A program made the translations under genes and the position numbers. Below are positions 42,839 through 54,320 of a stretch of 64,000 nucleotides of DNA, in pieces. The notes below the pieces were generated by a model. It saw nothing but the letters and a program-made list of their open reading frames with translations, was not told the DNA's origin and ran no database searches. Source of the stretch: Meconema thalassinum (Eukaryota; Arthropoda; Insecta; Orthoptera; Tettigoniidae); NCBI GenBank assembly GCA_946902985.2, contig OX336388.2, positions 367,957,387-368,021,386 on the forward strand, written 5' to 3'. Within the stretch, counting starts at the first letter, position 1. The number at the start of each line of letters is the position of its first letter.

Positions 42839-43580
42839 TGATGATGATGATGATGATAATTGTTGTTTTAAGGGGCCTAACATCTAGGTTATCGGCCCCT
42901 GATGGTTTGGGTGATCGTGAAGATGAAAATGAAAAGCGAACTTAAAACTAAAACTAACTACTAACCTACATACTAGAAGAAGAAATGGAAAATTAAAGGA
43001 AAATAAGGCAAATAAAAGGACAGAAGGAAAAGAAATGCCCTCAACCCTCGGAGAAGGCGGATTGAGGGACTTCGAAGGAAGGAGAGCCATGAAAGGCATA
43101 TAGGAAAGTGAAAGGGGAGAGGGTCCGCCCCAAAGGTAAGGGACAAAAGGGGAAAAAGGACCCAGCTCAGGAATCCCTCGGGGTCGCCAACTCCCGAACT
43201 CACCAGCCGTGAGCCCCTGAGGGTGTAGCATTATCTAGGGTGCACCAGAAGTGGTGGGGCTACATACACCCTGCCTCCTTAAGGGCCTAGAGCACAAGGC
43301 AGGAGGTAAAAGGAAGAGAAAAAGAAGGCTGACCCCTCGCAGAAGGAGGGTATCAGAAAAGATGAGACAAGGGCCAATTAAGGCGGGAAAGGAAGAGACT
43401 CCCTAGGCCTCGGATACCCTAATACCGTCGGGGTCGGAAGAGAACAAGAGTTGACCAAGGGAGGTCGACAGGAAAGAAGACAGAGAGGAGCCCGGCACAA
43501 GTAAGTGGAAGCAATGCCGGACTCAGCTGGGGTCCCGTGGTCGCCAACCCACGCCCACTAGATGTGAGCCCCTGGGGGGA
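42839..43580 (-). repeat. Composite SINE-like element with conserved 3' tail
   Basis: The minus-strand tail at 42839-42900 (GGGGCCGATAACC, GATGTTAGGCCCCTTAAAAC, then (ATC)n) is shared with 2905-2975. The body holds two diverged copies of a block CCC[CT][TC]GGGGTCGCCAACTC-like through GTGAGCCCCTG (43160-43220 and 43525-43575), so it may be a dimer. Purine-rich on plus; no coding frame. Confidence 0.5.
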
Positions 43581-43990
43581 AGTTTGGATGAAAGACGCGT
43601 CCTATATACAGGTATGTTGTCACCAAATTTGGTAGAGATCGGATGATTAGTTTAGCCGTAATTTGAGTTTACGTTTTGAACGTTTGAGTGGCCGCCATTC
43701 AGTTTTGGTATAGATGGCGGCGATATAAAGTATGACACTGAGGTGCCCTATGCTAGAGCTACCTCTGTACCAAATTTCGTTCAATTCGGCTTCACCGTGT
43801 TCGAATTGATAGGGGGGGGGGGAGACAGACATTCAGAGTACACACACTCACACACACACTCACAGACTCACACACACACACACACACACACATACACACA
43901 CACAGACAGACACACAATTTTTCGCCCTGTGTTGATCTCATAAGTCTACTTTCATTTTTTGCAAAAAAATGTTCCATCATGCCTTTCTCC
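43581..43990 (+). mobile_element. Helentron-like family 2, truncated copy
   Basis: Carries one unit of the family 2 repeat (ACCAAATTTCGTTCAATTCG on plus, complementary to the 7605-9160 units), a G-run, a (CA)n/(CACT)n tract at 43840-43915 and the end GATCTCATAAGTCTAC. Only the 3' part is left. Confidence 0.6.
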
Positions 43991-44160
43991 ACATGTTGGG
44001 TTCTCATAAGTCACATCAATTCAGTTACCATGTTAGCCAAGTACTCCCGAACAGATATTGAATGTTTTTTTGTCCAAATGTTCCTTTGGCTGATATTCAA
44101 CAATGTTTATTTAACAATGTATCCGTGCAACAATGTAACACAAATATTAATGCATATAGA

Positions 44161-44746
44161 TCATACTAATATATAAAAATGAGATGGTGTGTGTCTGTAT
44201 TTCTGTCTGTCTGTCTGTTACTCAATAACTCAAGATCCACTGGTCAGATTTAAATGACATTTTGCTTGGATGTAGCTGATTTACCAGGTTTACATATAGG
44301 ATACCTTTGATTTCGAAATTTTGCACTATTAAAAAATGGCGACTATTTTAGTGACGTCATTAGACCCATTGGTTTCAAAATTTCATATTTCCATTTCAAA
44401 TAAAAAGAGAACGGTAGGAAATAGCAAACTTTCGATGGCACATACGAGCTTTGAAATTTAATTTCCTATCCGAAAGGTCCTTATCACCTTTCGTGTATCT
44501 CCAACAGTTAGCGAGCAAAACCGACATTTGTGACGTCACTACACCCTTTGGTTTCAAAATTTCATATTTCCTGTTCAAATAAAAAGAGAACGCTAAGAAA
44601 CAGCAAACTTTTGTTGGTATACATGAGCTTTAACATTTAATTTTCTATCCGAAAGGTCCTTATCACTTTTCGTATATCTCCAACGGTTAGCGAGTAAAAC
44701 CAGAATCTGTGCAATAAAACACGGTCAACACCGAGCGGTGCAGTAT
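44161..44746 (+). mobile_element. Non-autonomous Helitron
   Basis: Starts A|TCATACTAATATATAAAAAT and ends with a perfect hairpin CACCG-AG-CGGTG (44729-44740) six bases before the next element, as expected for Helitron 3' ends. The terminal CTRR appears changed. Inside, a ~179-bp unit beginning GGTTTCAAAATTTCATATTT is repeated at 44371 and 44550. Non-coding. Confidence 0.6.
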
Positions 44747-44758
44747 ATCTCTCTATAT

Positions 44759-46236
44759 ATAACAAGTAGTTCCGTGAAGAACTATACAGCCTATTTTCGT
44801 ATAACCCACTTATTGCAACTATCAACATACACAATTTCAGTTTGATTGCTGTAATAGATTCGTAGATATTGAGAACCGACTAAATAATTCGGATGGTCGC
44901 CATGTTGGATTTTATATATGTAGGTCCTAGAGTTATGTACTGTTACATGCAGATTATTGTGTACGTGTAGTATTCAAACTTCAATCGCATAATTAGGACA
45001 CTAGAAGTTACAAGGAAATTTTAAAATTTCGCACAGCTGCCATCTTTAGGTTATGGAAACAATTGAAATAAATTAGATGCTAGTGGATTACCATTCGTAT
45101 AAGGATTTACTGTACCAAGTTTCACTGCTCTCGGATGGTTAAATTGCGATAAACGTCCATGTGATTATTTCCTATAAGTGAACTTGAGTTCATAGCCCCT
45201 ATGAACAATAAAAAATTCAGTTTGATTGCTACAATAGATTCTTAGATATTGAGAGCCGTCTAAATATTTCGGATGGTCGCCATGTTGGATTGTTAAATGT
45301 ATAGGCCATAGCGTCATGTACCATTATAGGATAATTATTGGGTAGGTTCATTATTCAAACTTTCACTTCGATCGCATGACTACATCACAAGAAATAAAAA
45401 CTTAATTTTAAAATTCGCCCAGCCGCCATCTTGAGGTTATGTAAACAATTGAACTAAATTAGATACCAGTGCATTACAATGTGTATAAATATTTCCTGTA
45501 CCAGATTTCAGTGCGTTTGGAGCATTAAATCGCGAGAAAGTTTTATTTCAAATTTTCTAATTCGCTTGGCTGCCATGTTTGTTTTGTATATAACCGGTTT
45601 TTTAAAGTCGTATAAATGGACTTCCAGTAGTGCCCTTTATCTCCGTACAAAACTTCAGGGAGATATCGCTAATAGTTTCAGAGATACAGAATGCCGGTGA
45701 AATATTTCGCACATCCGCCATCTTGTGGTTATGTAAACAAATGAACGAAGTTAGTTGTCGGTGCATTACAATGTATATAAACATATACTGTACCAAGTTT
45801 CATTGCGTTTGGTTGGATAAATCGCGAGAAACGTCTATTTAAAAGTCGCAACTTCGCTTGGCCGCCATGTTGGTTTTGTAGTTACCAGGTTTTCAAAGAT
45901 CACATAAGTCAACTTATAGTAGTTCCTTTTATCACCATGCATGATGTCAGGGTAATATAGGTAATCGTTTCGGAGATATTGAATGCTGGTGAAATATTTC
46001 GCACAGCCGCCATGTTGGATTGGTGAGTCGTAACAAAATTTGAAGGGCACGGTCGAGGTCACCCGGAATAGTGCTATGAACTTACTGAGTTTCATTGAAA
46101 TCGCTCCAGCCGTTTAGATTTTATTAGGGGGGGGGGACACACACACGAATCACACACACACACACACACGCACACACACACGGACAAAAGGTGATCTCAT
46201 AAGTCTATTTTTTCAAAATTGAAAATAGGCTAAAAA
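44759..46236 (+). mobile_element. Helentron-like family 1, copy b
   Basis: Begins ATAACAAGTAGTTCCGTGAA and ends with the stem-loop region TTTTTTCAAAATTGAAAATAGGCT and AAAAAT. Internal ~295-bp units are marked by CGCACAGCCGCCAT near 45033, 45415, 45710 and 46003. A (CA)n tract is at 46139-46180. Inserted in the first dozen bases of Helitron g1. Confidence 0.8.
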
Positions 46237-46920
46237 TGAAAATTTGTGTGTTTATCTGTGAATTTCTACGGAAATTTGAGATGTTTACACGTTTCAGACT
46301 GTTTTATGATGGATGCGCGCGAAATTAATTTTTTTGTTTGTCTGTCTGTTTGTTTGTTTGTTTGTCTGTGGACAAATTTGTTCCCTTATAACTCGAGAAC
46401 GGCTGGGTGTATCAACGTAAAATTTGGTACAGATATCCATCAGAGGCACGACACCAATCATTGATGTAACTCTTCTCCGTACCTCTCATAAAAGGGGGCC
46501 TACCACCTTAAAATACATGCTGAAATAGGCGTAGAAGGACGAGACAAAACACATTTTCAGCCCCTCAATGTGAGAGACAAAACTCGGGTCCCCGAAAACC
46601 ACATTTTAAGGACCGAAGACCAACCGTTTTTTAGATATTCACAGAAAACTAATTTAATTTATTAAACTAATGAACGAATGCAAGCCAGTAACCATGCCAA
46701 CGGATTCTCATTGCTGTAAAACGCAATGCAATTCCATTAATTACATTAGTGTGAAAGTTTGCAAACAGCTAGAAGGTTATCACGGAACCAAATTAAGCCG
46801 TAAAATTCATCAATACGTATAATGCGCTTAAGAGGATCAAGGGGTACTCTAGAATTTTTTCACGCGATTTACACCTGCGGGTGTGGTACGGCAGGTCTAT
46901 TATATTCCTATACCCATATT

Positions 46921-47700
46921 ATTCATTCATTCATTCATTTCGTATAGGCCATCTATGGACCGCGTCATTCCAACCGTCTCCTACTGGCTTTGATGTTTGC
47001 CCTGTACGCCCGCATTCGTTCTTGGTGGACTTCCTTCCGTTCCTGGGTCCAAATCTTTCCCGTTTTCAGCTTCGGTTTTTCTTGGAAACCTTTACAAGCT
47101 TGAAGTTTCCCTTTGAGTGGGGCGCGCTCCTGAATGTCTGTTGGTGTAATCCCCACTTCTTTCAGATCTTTATCCAGTTCAATGAACCAGGCCCATTTTG
47201 TTTTTCTCTCCTCAAAGTAAGTTATGTTGCGATTGGTCAGTCTCGCTGGGCTTATTCGTTTCACATGCCCAAATAATGGTAACCTTCTCTTCCGGATGAC
47301 GTTGATTATCTTCTCCACATGAGTATATAGGTCATGGTTATGCCGTCTTCTGTATTCCCCACTGTCTTTGATGGAACCCAATATCTTTCTCAAAATTTTC
47401 CTTTCTTTGGCCTCCAGTTTCTCGACTAAACCTTTTTTGTTCATCGTGAGGCATTCAGAAGCATGCAAGACGTCCGGACGGATGACACTGGAGTAATGTT
47501 TTAGTTTTGCGTTGAAGGATATTGACCTTTTCTTATAGATGCCCTTAGTTAAATGGTAGGCCATTTCGATTTTGCTCATGCGTGATGTGAATGCTTCTTC
47601 CTCTGATAATAGCCCTTCTCTGACCCGTCCTGAAAAGATAAGTACATGGCCATTGGCTGAATTAAAATTAAAAATAAAATAGGTGTTATAATTTCTCCCT
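46921..47700 (-). pseudogene. 5'-truncated LINE fragment, post-RT region
   Basis: Minus-strand coding similarity with KIEMAYHLTKGIYKKRSIS, KLKHYSSVIRPDVLHASECL, ERKILRKILGS, RRLPLFGHVKRISPARL and KIWTQERKEVHQERMRAY. This is the C-terminal (thumb and beyond) region of a non-LTR reverse transcriptase of the RTE/CR1-like kind; the catalytic core is absent. It ends on the minus strand in (AATG)n (ATTCATTCATTCATTC on plus, 46921-46938). It is an insertion inside Helitron g1. Within this segment the frame is uninterrupted. Confidence 0.75.
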
Positions 47701-48989
47701 ATATTATAGGCTATTATTATTAGTATTATATTATGGCATACAACGACGAGACAAATCCCCTCGGTGCCAGCAACAAAACTCAGGGGCCCTAAAGGGTCCT
47801 CGAAAACTACATTACAAGGCTCTAAATCCAACAGTTTCTGAAATATTCCCAGAAAACTAATTTAATTTAATTTAACAAACTAATGAAGGAATGCAAATCG
47901 GTAACCATGCGAAACATTATCTCATGGGGTGGCATACAACTTTCCATCTATTTCTGTAAGAAGCAATGACACTCCATTTATTACATTTCTGTGAAGGTTT
48001 GCAAATGGCTATAAGGTTATCACGGAACTAACGTAGACCGTATAATTCATCAATGCAATTAAGTGGGTGAAGGGGTAACCTAGAATTTTTTCATGCAATT
48101 TTCACGTTCGACATATAGTACAGAAGGTCTATTATATCTCCAAACAGCAACATAATTTTCAAAAATTCCTGAATTGAACTAGCATTTTTTGCGGCTTTTA
48201 GGAATTTGGGCAATTTGAGTCTAGAGAACCTGAATTTTCATGCACCACAAGCCTTTATAATTTATGAAAGGGGTCTTCCTGTGTATGGGCACCTAGCACA
48301 ACGTAGAGGGTCAGTTTTTATGTGACGTGTATTGCGTTTCGTCTACAAGACTTTCAATTGTATTTCACGTCAGGAAGTACACGTTAGGTGAATTTAGTCT
48401 GAGAGCACATTTTAACTAATTTTTTTTTTCGTCGACATACGGGTTCATCATAAGGATGATTTTATTTGATACTGTGTGGTAGATATACCCATATTTGGAT
48501 ATCTGGGTAATATGTTGTAGACAATAGAATTGTCTGTCTGTCTTTCTGTGTATCTTTATGTACGCCTATACCTCGTGTTCGGATGCTCGGTGCATCTTAA
48601 AATTAGGTATGGTAACCATGACAGTCAATACACCAATCATTTATAAAACTCTTCACCGTATTTTTCATACAGTAGAAGGGTGGATATAGAGAAAAACTTC
48701 TCAATATATGCTAAAATATGCGAAATATAAAAATTATCCTACAAGGACGACCAAAGCATATGTTGCGCATCTCAATGTGAGACAGATAATTCGGCAATCT
48801 ATAAAGGGTCTCCGAAAACTACATTTTAAGGGCCTTAAATTAACAGTGTGTGTGATATTCCCAGTAAACTAACTTCGTTCTGATAAACTTGAAGGAATGA
48901 CAAACCGCTAACCTTTGCACAGTAGCTCAATTGATAATGTCTGGTGTTAACTACGAACACCGTTCGAAGTAAAATAATAAAAATAATCC

Positions 48990-49285
48990 CTGGTACTAGA
49001 GCCTATTGGGACCTAGGCCAACCAAGCGACCGCTTCCAAGCCATTTGACCTACAGATATTGGGGTGACGCGTGGTCAGCGCGTCGGGTCCCCTCGACGGT
49101 TAATCTTGGTTTTCGTGACCGGGGCGCTACCTCACTGTCAGGTAGCTACTCAATTGGCCTCACGAGGCTGAGTGCACCCCGTTCCAGCCCCCATGTCAGT
49201 TTCTAAAATCCCTGACGGAGCCGGGAATCGAACCCGGGGCCTCCGGGTGAGCGGCAGACGTGCTACCCCAACACCAATGCATATT
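48990..49285 (-). repeat. tRNA-derived SINE, another family
   Basis: The minus-strand head near 49285 contains TTGGGGTAGCACGTCTGCC (box A-like) and GGGTTCGATTCCCGGCTC (box B, about 49219-49236). The body continues to about 48990, where it cuts the end of Helitron g1. Confidence 0.65.
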
Positions 49286-49685
49286 ATGTTTAGAAATGTT
49301 AACTGGGGCACACTTGTTCCCCGCTTGGTATTAGGAAGGCTGATACAATGCTTCTAAACCGCCATTCATATGTTTCACATATAATTGGCTTTAGGAATTA
49401 CCTCTCTTTAGAACGGTCGTATCTGTCAATTAATGAAAATTGAAATGACAGATGCCATTTCTCAGTGTTGACTAATTACCCCCCCCCTTTCCCTCCCTTC
49501 CCCCCTCCCCCCCCCCCCCGCCCCAATTTTTATACATAACAGCGTGCAATTTTGTGATAGACTAAATATGTTATGTACAGTAATATATCGCAGTTTAGGG
49601 CATATAAATACTTGTTTTCCCGCTTAAAGTAATTGGGCACTTTTTTGTTGACCTTCTGGAAAGCTTTCTTTAATACTTGTAAATG
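49286..49685. other. No gene; C-homopolymer-rich tract
   Basis: Contains a C-rich low-complexity stretch at 49480-49526 with C-runs up to 14. Otherwise AT-rich without a recognisable element. Confidence 0.7.
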
Positions 49686-49772
49686 TGACGGCAGTCAGGA
49701 TCCGAACCTGAATCTCCTGCTTTCCGGGCAAGTACGTGTAGCATCTTGCACCAAGGCGGACACGCTCTGACC
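49686..49772 (-). repeat. tRNA-like sequence (truncated SINE or tRNA pseudogene)
   Basis: On the minus strand GGTCAGAGCGTGTCCGCC and CAGGTTCGGATCCTGAC have box A and box B character and tRNA-like spacing. Acceptor-stem pairing is incomplete, so it is not called a functional tRNA. Confidence 0.45.
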
Positions 49773-49848
49773 GCAGAATGTATCTTTGCATGTATTATTT
49801 ATTGCCGGACAGATAACTGTCCACATGTGAGAACATAATCTCAATTCA

Positions 49849-50942
49849 TAACAAGTAGTTCCGTGAAGAATTATACGGCCTATTTTCATATAACCTACTC
49901 ATGTCAATTGCCTCTATCAGCATACAAAATTTCAGTTAATTGTTGTAATAGATTCGTAGATATTGAGAACCGTCTAAATATTTCATATGGTCTCCATTTT
50001 GGATTGCTGTATGTATAGGCCATATATTTATATACCATAAAGAAAAATTATTGCAAAGCTTCATTATTCACACTTTCACTTCGATCGCAAAATTACGACA
50101 CAAGAAACAAAAAAATAATTTTAAAATTTCGCACAGCCGCCATCTTGAGGTTACATAAACAATTGAACTAAATTAGATGCCAGTGCATTAAAATGTGTAT
50201 AAACATCTGCTGTAGCAAGTTTCATTGCGTTTGGATTATTACATGGCGACAAAAGTCTATTTAAATGTTCAAATTCGCTTGGCCACCGAGTTCGTTTTGT
50301 AGTTAACAGGTTTTTGAAAATCTCACAGATGAAATTCTAGTAGTGCCCTTTATCTCCATACAAAATGTCAGGGCGATATCAGTAATTGTTTCGGAGATAT
50401 AGAATGCCGGTGAAATATTTCGCACAGCCGCTATTTTGAGGTTATGTAAACAATTGAACGAAATTAGATGTCGGTGCATTACAATGTGTATAAACATATA
50501 CTGTTCCAAGTTTCATTGCGTTTGGTTGGTTAACTCGCGAGAAACGTCTATTTTAATGTCGCAAATTCGCTTGGCCACCATGTTGGTTTTGTAGTTACCA
50601 GGTTTACGAATGTCTAACAGGTGAACTTTTAGTAGTTCCCTTGATCACCGTACAAAATGTCAGGGTGATATCCGTAATAGTTTCGGAGCTATTTATTGCT
50701 GGTGAAATATTTCGCACAGCCGCCATGTTGGATTGGTGAGACGTAATACAATTTGAAGGGTACGGTCGGGGTTGGCCGAAATTGTGCTATGACCTTACCG
50801 AGATTCATTGAAATCGCTCCAGCCGTTTAGATTTTATTAGGGGGGGAGGCACACACATGAATCACACACACGCACACAAAGGCACACGGACAAAAGGTGA
50901 TCTCATAAGCCTCTTTTTCATAAAATGAAAATAGGCTAAAAA
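49849..50942 (+). mobile_element. Helentron-like family 1, copy c
   Basis: Starts ATAACAAGTAGTTCCGTGAA and ends AGCCTCTTTTTCATAAAATG through AAAATAGGCTAAAAAT. Shorter than the other copies (fewer internal units). G-run and CA-rich tract at 50841-50885. Confidence 0.8.
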
Positions 50943-51548
50943 TGAATGTTTCTTCATTGATTGTTTGTTTCTTTGTCCCGTATACGTTCTTATACCATTC
51001 ATCCAATTGCTATGAGGCTTTGGTGAGTTGTTGTGTGCACTCCCGCGAAGTTTTCTGAACTAGTAAATCCATTCTGCAATAGGTGGCACGCGAGTCTTTT
51101 CAACAAATGCTTGTTGGCGCGTGAATCGTTTCAACAAACTAACTTTGGGTTAGTTAAAGTGTGCATGCCCGCGAAGGTTTCTGAAATAGAAAATCCATTT
51201 CACAACAGGTGGCGCGTGAGTCGTGTTAAAAATAAGTGAATTTCATGCAGTTTAGTGGTAGTTTATGTGCTTTGTTGACATAATTGAATTGAAACATATA
51301 TAAAAAGTGCTTGACAACAACAACAACAATTCTTTGATTGGCATTGCAATGCATGCCGGGTACAGATAGTTTGCCATAAAATGTAAAAGGATGATCAAAA
51401 TAGAAACACAAAGCCACGAATGCAACTCACATGTCTCTCGTTTCATTTAAAGTGTTATTAGGTTCAGAATATGTCAGAATTCATATAACTTAGCTTACTG
51501 TAATATTGTTAAACCTTTAAACTATTGTAATGTTAGGAAAACGTTTAG
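50943..51548. other. No gene seen
   Basis: AT-rich flank of the Harbinger element with a short (CAA)n at 51317. A CGCGAAG-TTTCTGAA block is repeated imperfectly at about 51040 and 51175, and a GGTGGCGCG-type block at 51083 and 51211, indicating an old ~130-bp duplication. Confidence 0.5.
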
Positions 51549-51574
51549 TTACAGCCTAGTCCACACCGGCAGAT

Positions 51575-51720
51575 TTGTTTGCAGACTGTACGTAGATTGT
51601 TTGCAGACTGTATGCAAACTGTTTGAAAACTGTATGAAGACTATATGTATACTACTTTGGAGTCTGAAAACAGTCTGCAAACCGTCTCCATACAAGTCTG
51701 CATACTGTTTGTTACAAACA
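51575..51720. repeat. Subterminal motif array, left
   Basis: Repeated TTTGCAGACTGTA, ATGCAAACTGTTTG and AAAACTGTATG-type words in both orientations. The right end (57430-57610) has the inverted counterpart, as expected for transposase-binding sites. Confidence 0.7.
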
Positions 51721-51801
51721 TTGTACCGATACAAGTATGTTACTTGGTTTGCGTCCACACCACAATTAGACCTCTAGTCCACACAGTCAGTGCTTCTAGC
51801 G

Positions 51802-54320
51802 ATGCCGAGTGAAGAAGACATACTTTTGGCTTATGCGTGTTTTGTATTGCTTGACTATGTGTCTACTCTACCAAGCAAGAGGAGGTGCTGGACACGAAGA
51901 GTGCTGGAGTAACGTACATACTACGGCCGGAACCTACTTTCAGACCTCAGATTTGAAGACGGGGCAGGTTTTCGGAACTTCACTCGAATGACCCCTACAG
52001 ATTTTGAAATATTGCTCAACAGTGTGGGTCCACGAATTAGCAGAGCAGACACTAATTACAGAGCTTCAATTTCAACTATGATTCGACTTGCAGTTACGTT
52101 GAGATTCTTAACAAGTGTTGATTCCTACACACGTCTTCAGTACACATTTAAAATATCTAAATAGATCATTTCTCGGATAGTACCAGAAGTATGTGAAGCC
52201 ATCATCGCTGAACTTCGTACATTTGTCAAAGTTCGTTGAAATATTTGTCTTTGAAACGCGTTTGATTAAATAAACGTATTTTTTGTGAGAATTTGTGTTC
52301 GAATTTCATGTATATTAAATAGTAGTAATTAAAACAGCACCACAAGGATATATAAAAGGAAGGAGAAAATAAGTACCGGAACATACATACATTTTTGAAA
52401 ACACTTTAATGAGACATGGACTTACTGTTTATATTTTGTTCCTGTAATAAAAAATGTGTCCACAGGTAAAATTTTAACATACATCTATTTAAAGAGACAC
52501 CTTGTATTATCAATATTAATACATGTTTTTTTTCTGCGTGTTAAAACTTATAACTTAAAAGTAACTTTTATAAGAGAAAACTGGTAGAGTAACAATATAT
52601 ATATAAAAACATTGATATAAATAATCGAAAACACACGTAGAAATTGTTACATTTACATTATACTCCTTGGTCTTTGTTGAACGGTTGTGTTCCACCTACA
52701 TTGTAAAGGCTGGTTCTGTTTAAGGGTTCCGCCACTCCCTGATTGGTCAGAAATGGGGGTTTCTCATTTTCAGGGTAAAGAGTGGTGTGGTGTGTACCAA
52801 GATCTGTCATAGAATTAAGTGGCGAGCAAGACCGTGATGTCATGGGACTAAAACCAGGCACTTGCTCGTGTAAGTTTAAAACACTGTCATTAGCATGTAA
52901 TATTGGGCTTGATGATGTAGAGGTATTTGGGGGGGAATTGTATTTGTGGTAGGGGTTTTTAGCCAGCTGCCCTCCATATATATTAACTTGAACGCCTGTA
53001 TTGGGCTGTATACCTGTGGCATTTCGGTCAATTGTGTATTGTTCCATTTCTAAGTTGAATAGAATGTCATTGATTCGATGTTGAGCAATAGCAACACTCC
53101 TGGGAGAACCTGAAAATTTTCTCAACTTATTTGCAACCAACTCGCCAAATACACTAAACTCATCACGTTTTGAGGAGTTTCCTTTTAGGTCCTTCATAGT
53201 CTTGAAGGCTTCATCTGCCTGTTCCTGCCGTCTTCTTTTGTTGTCCTTAGGAAGAGGGATGCGAAAGACTTTTGTAGGGGTGATGGGAGTTGTATCTGCT
53301 GTAGTAGAATTATTAGGATTATGGACTGTTGTACCTTGGGGTATGATGGATTGGCTGTCATTTATTTGTGTTAAGTCATCGTCTTCTTGGAAGTAGCTTT
53401 CCTGAAACAATTGAATCCTTATTACTCAAAAGTATTCCCAATGCAATTGAAATAATTGTTAACCATTACAATGTGGTGTTTTCAGGTTCCCTCAACGTCA
53501 GAAGAGTGGTGTGCAATTGCCAGTGGTTTTGATAAAAGATGGAACTTTCCTAATTGCATTGGTGCGATGGATGGTAAACACATTCACAAAGTAGCCCCTG
53601 CAAACAGTGGAAGAATGTTTTTCAACTACAAAGGAACATTTAGCATAGTTTTATTAGCTGTGATTACAACTTTATAGATGCTGACATTGGATGCCAGGGT
53701 CGTAATTCCAATGGCGGTGTGTTCCGGTTTACGTCTTTTGAAAAGATAGAAAACAATAACCTCAACCTCCCTAAGCCAAGACCACTGGCTGAAGGTCGCA
53801 TCCCAGTACCACATGTACTAGTTTGCGGACGATGCCTTTGCACTTTCAGATAACCTAATGAAACCGTACCCTGGACATTTGGGTTATCTAGCCCCTGAGA
53901 GGATTATATAACTACAGATTAAGCCGTGCTCGCAGAATTGTTGAAAATGTGTTCGGGATTATGGCTGCAAAATTTAGAATTTTCTCACCACTATAGCTTT
54001 ACATCCGGACAAAGTAGAAACCGTCACTCTTGCTTGTGTTTATTTACATAATTTCCTTCGAAGAGACTCAACCTCGAGAAAGAAGTACACACCTCCTGTT
54101 TCCTTTGATACGGAAGATATCGAGGGAAGAACTATTGTTCGTGGATCATGGAGCACAGAAATAAACGAACAAATGTTGGCGTTACAAGTATTGCCACGCA
54201 AACCCTTGAAGTCAGCTTCGAAAAAAAAGGGAAGAGTTCAGCGGTTTTTTCAACTCTTCTGAAGGGCAGGTTCCCTGGCAAAAGGATTTCTCCTGATTCT
54301 ACCACGGCTCTTCAAGTATT
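51802..54320 (+). pseudogene. PIF/Harbinger transposase, broken
   Basis: Exon 1 (51802-52230) runs in one frame from an ATG and matches the N-terminal part of Harbinger transposases: LLSDLRFEDGAGFRNFTRM, FEILLNSVGPRISRADTNYR, MIRLAVTLRFLTSVDSY. It carries two stops, TAA after RRVLE and TAG after FKISK. A GT donor follows at 52231; the acceptor TTTTCAG ends at 53485. Exon 2 starts VPSTSEEW, includes the first catalytic Asp ([10 protein letters not shown]), then in shifted frames the second Asp (DIGCQGR) and the Glu ([15 protein letters not shown]). At least three frameshifts are seen. A candidate AATAAA is at 54594. The intron contains an exon of the antisense MADF gene. The enzyme would cut and paste the element; this copy cannot make it. 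Confidence 0.88.

Larger units (their letters stand above)
44748..48972 (+). mobile_element. Helitron copy g1, interrupted and truncated
   Basis: The 5' end TCTCTCTATATAT (44748) continues, after a Helentron-like insertion, as AAAAATGAAAATTTGTGTG at 46231. The sequence then parallels the copy at 58587-60879 (for example AAAATTTGGTACAGAT, CATCAGAGGCACGA, TTATCACGGAAC). The 3' end stops at CCGTTCGAAG, short of the hairpin and CTAGT seen in the other copy. A LINE fragment sits at 46921-47700. No helicase or Rep frame, so it is non-autonomous. Confidence 0.7.

Noticed and set aside
43840..43915. CRISPR-like spaced repeats in the CA-rich tract
   Set aside because: It is a simple (CA)n/(CACT)n microsatellite without unique spacers.
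49686..49772. Functional tRNA gene
   Set aside because: Boxes A and B are present, but acceptor-stem pairing is poor; a SINE head or pseudogene is more likely.
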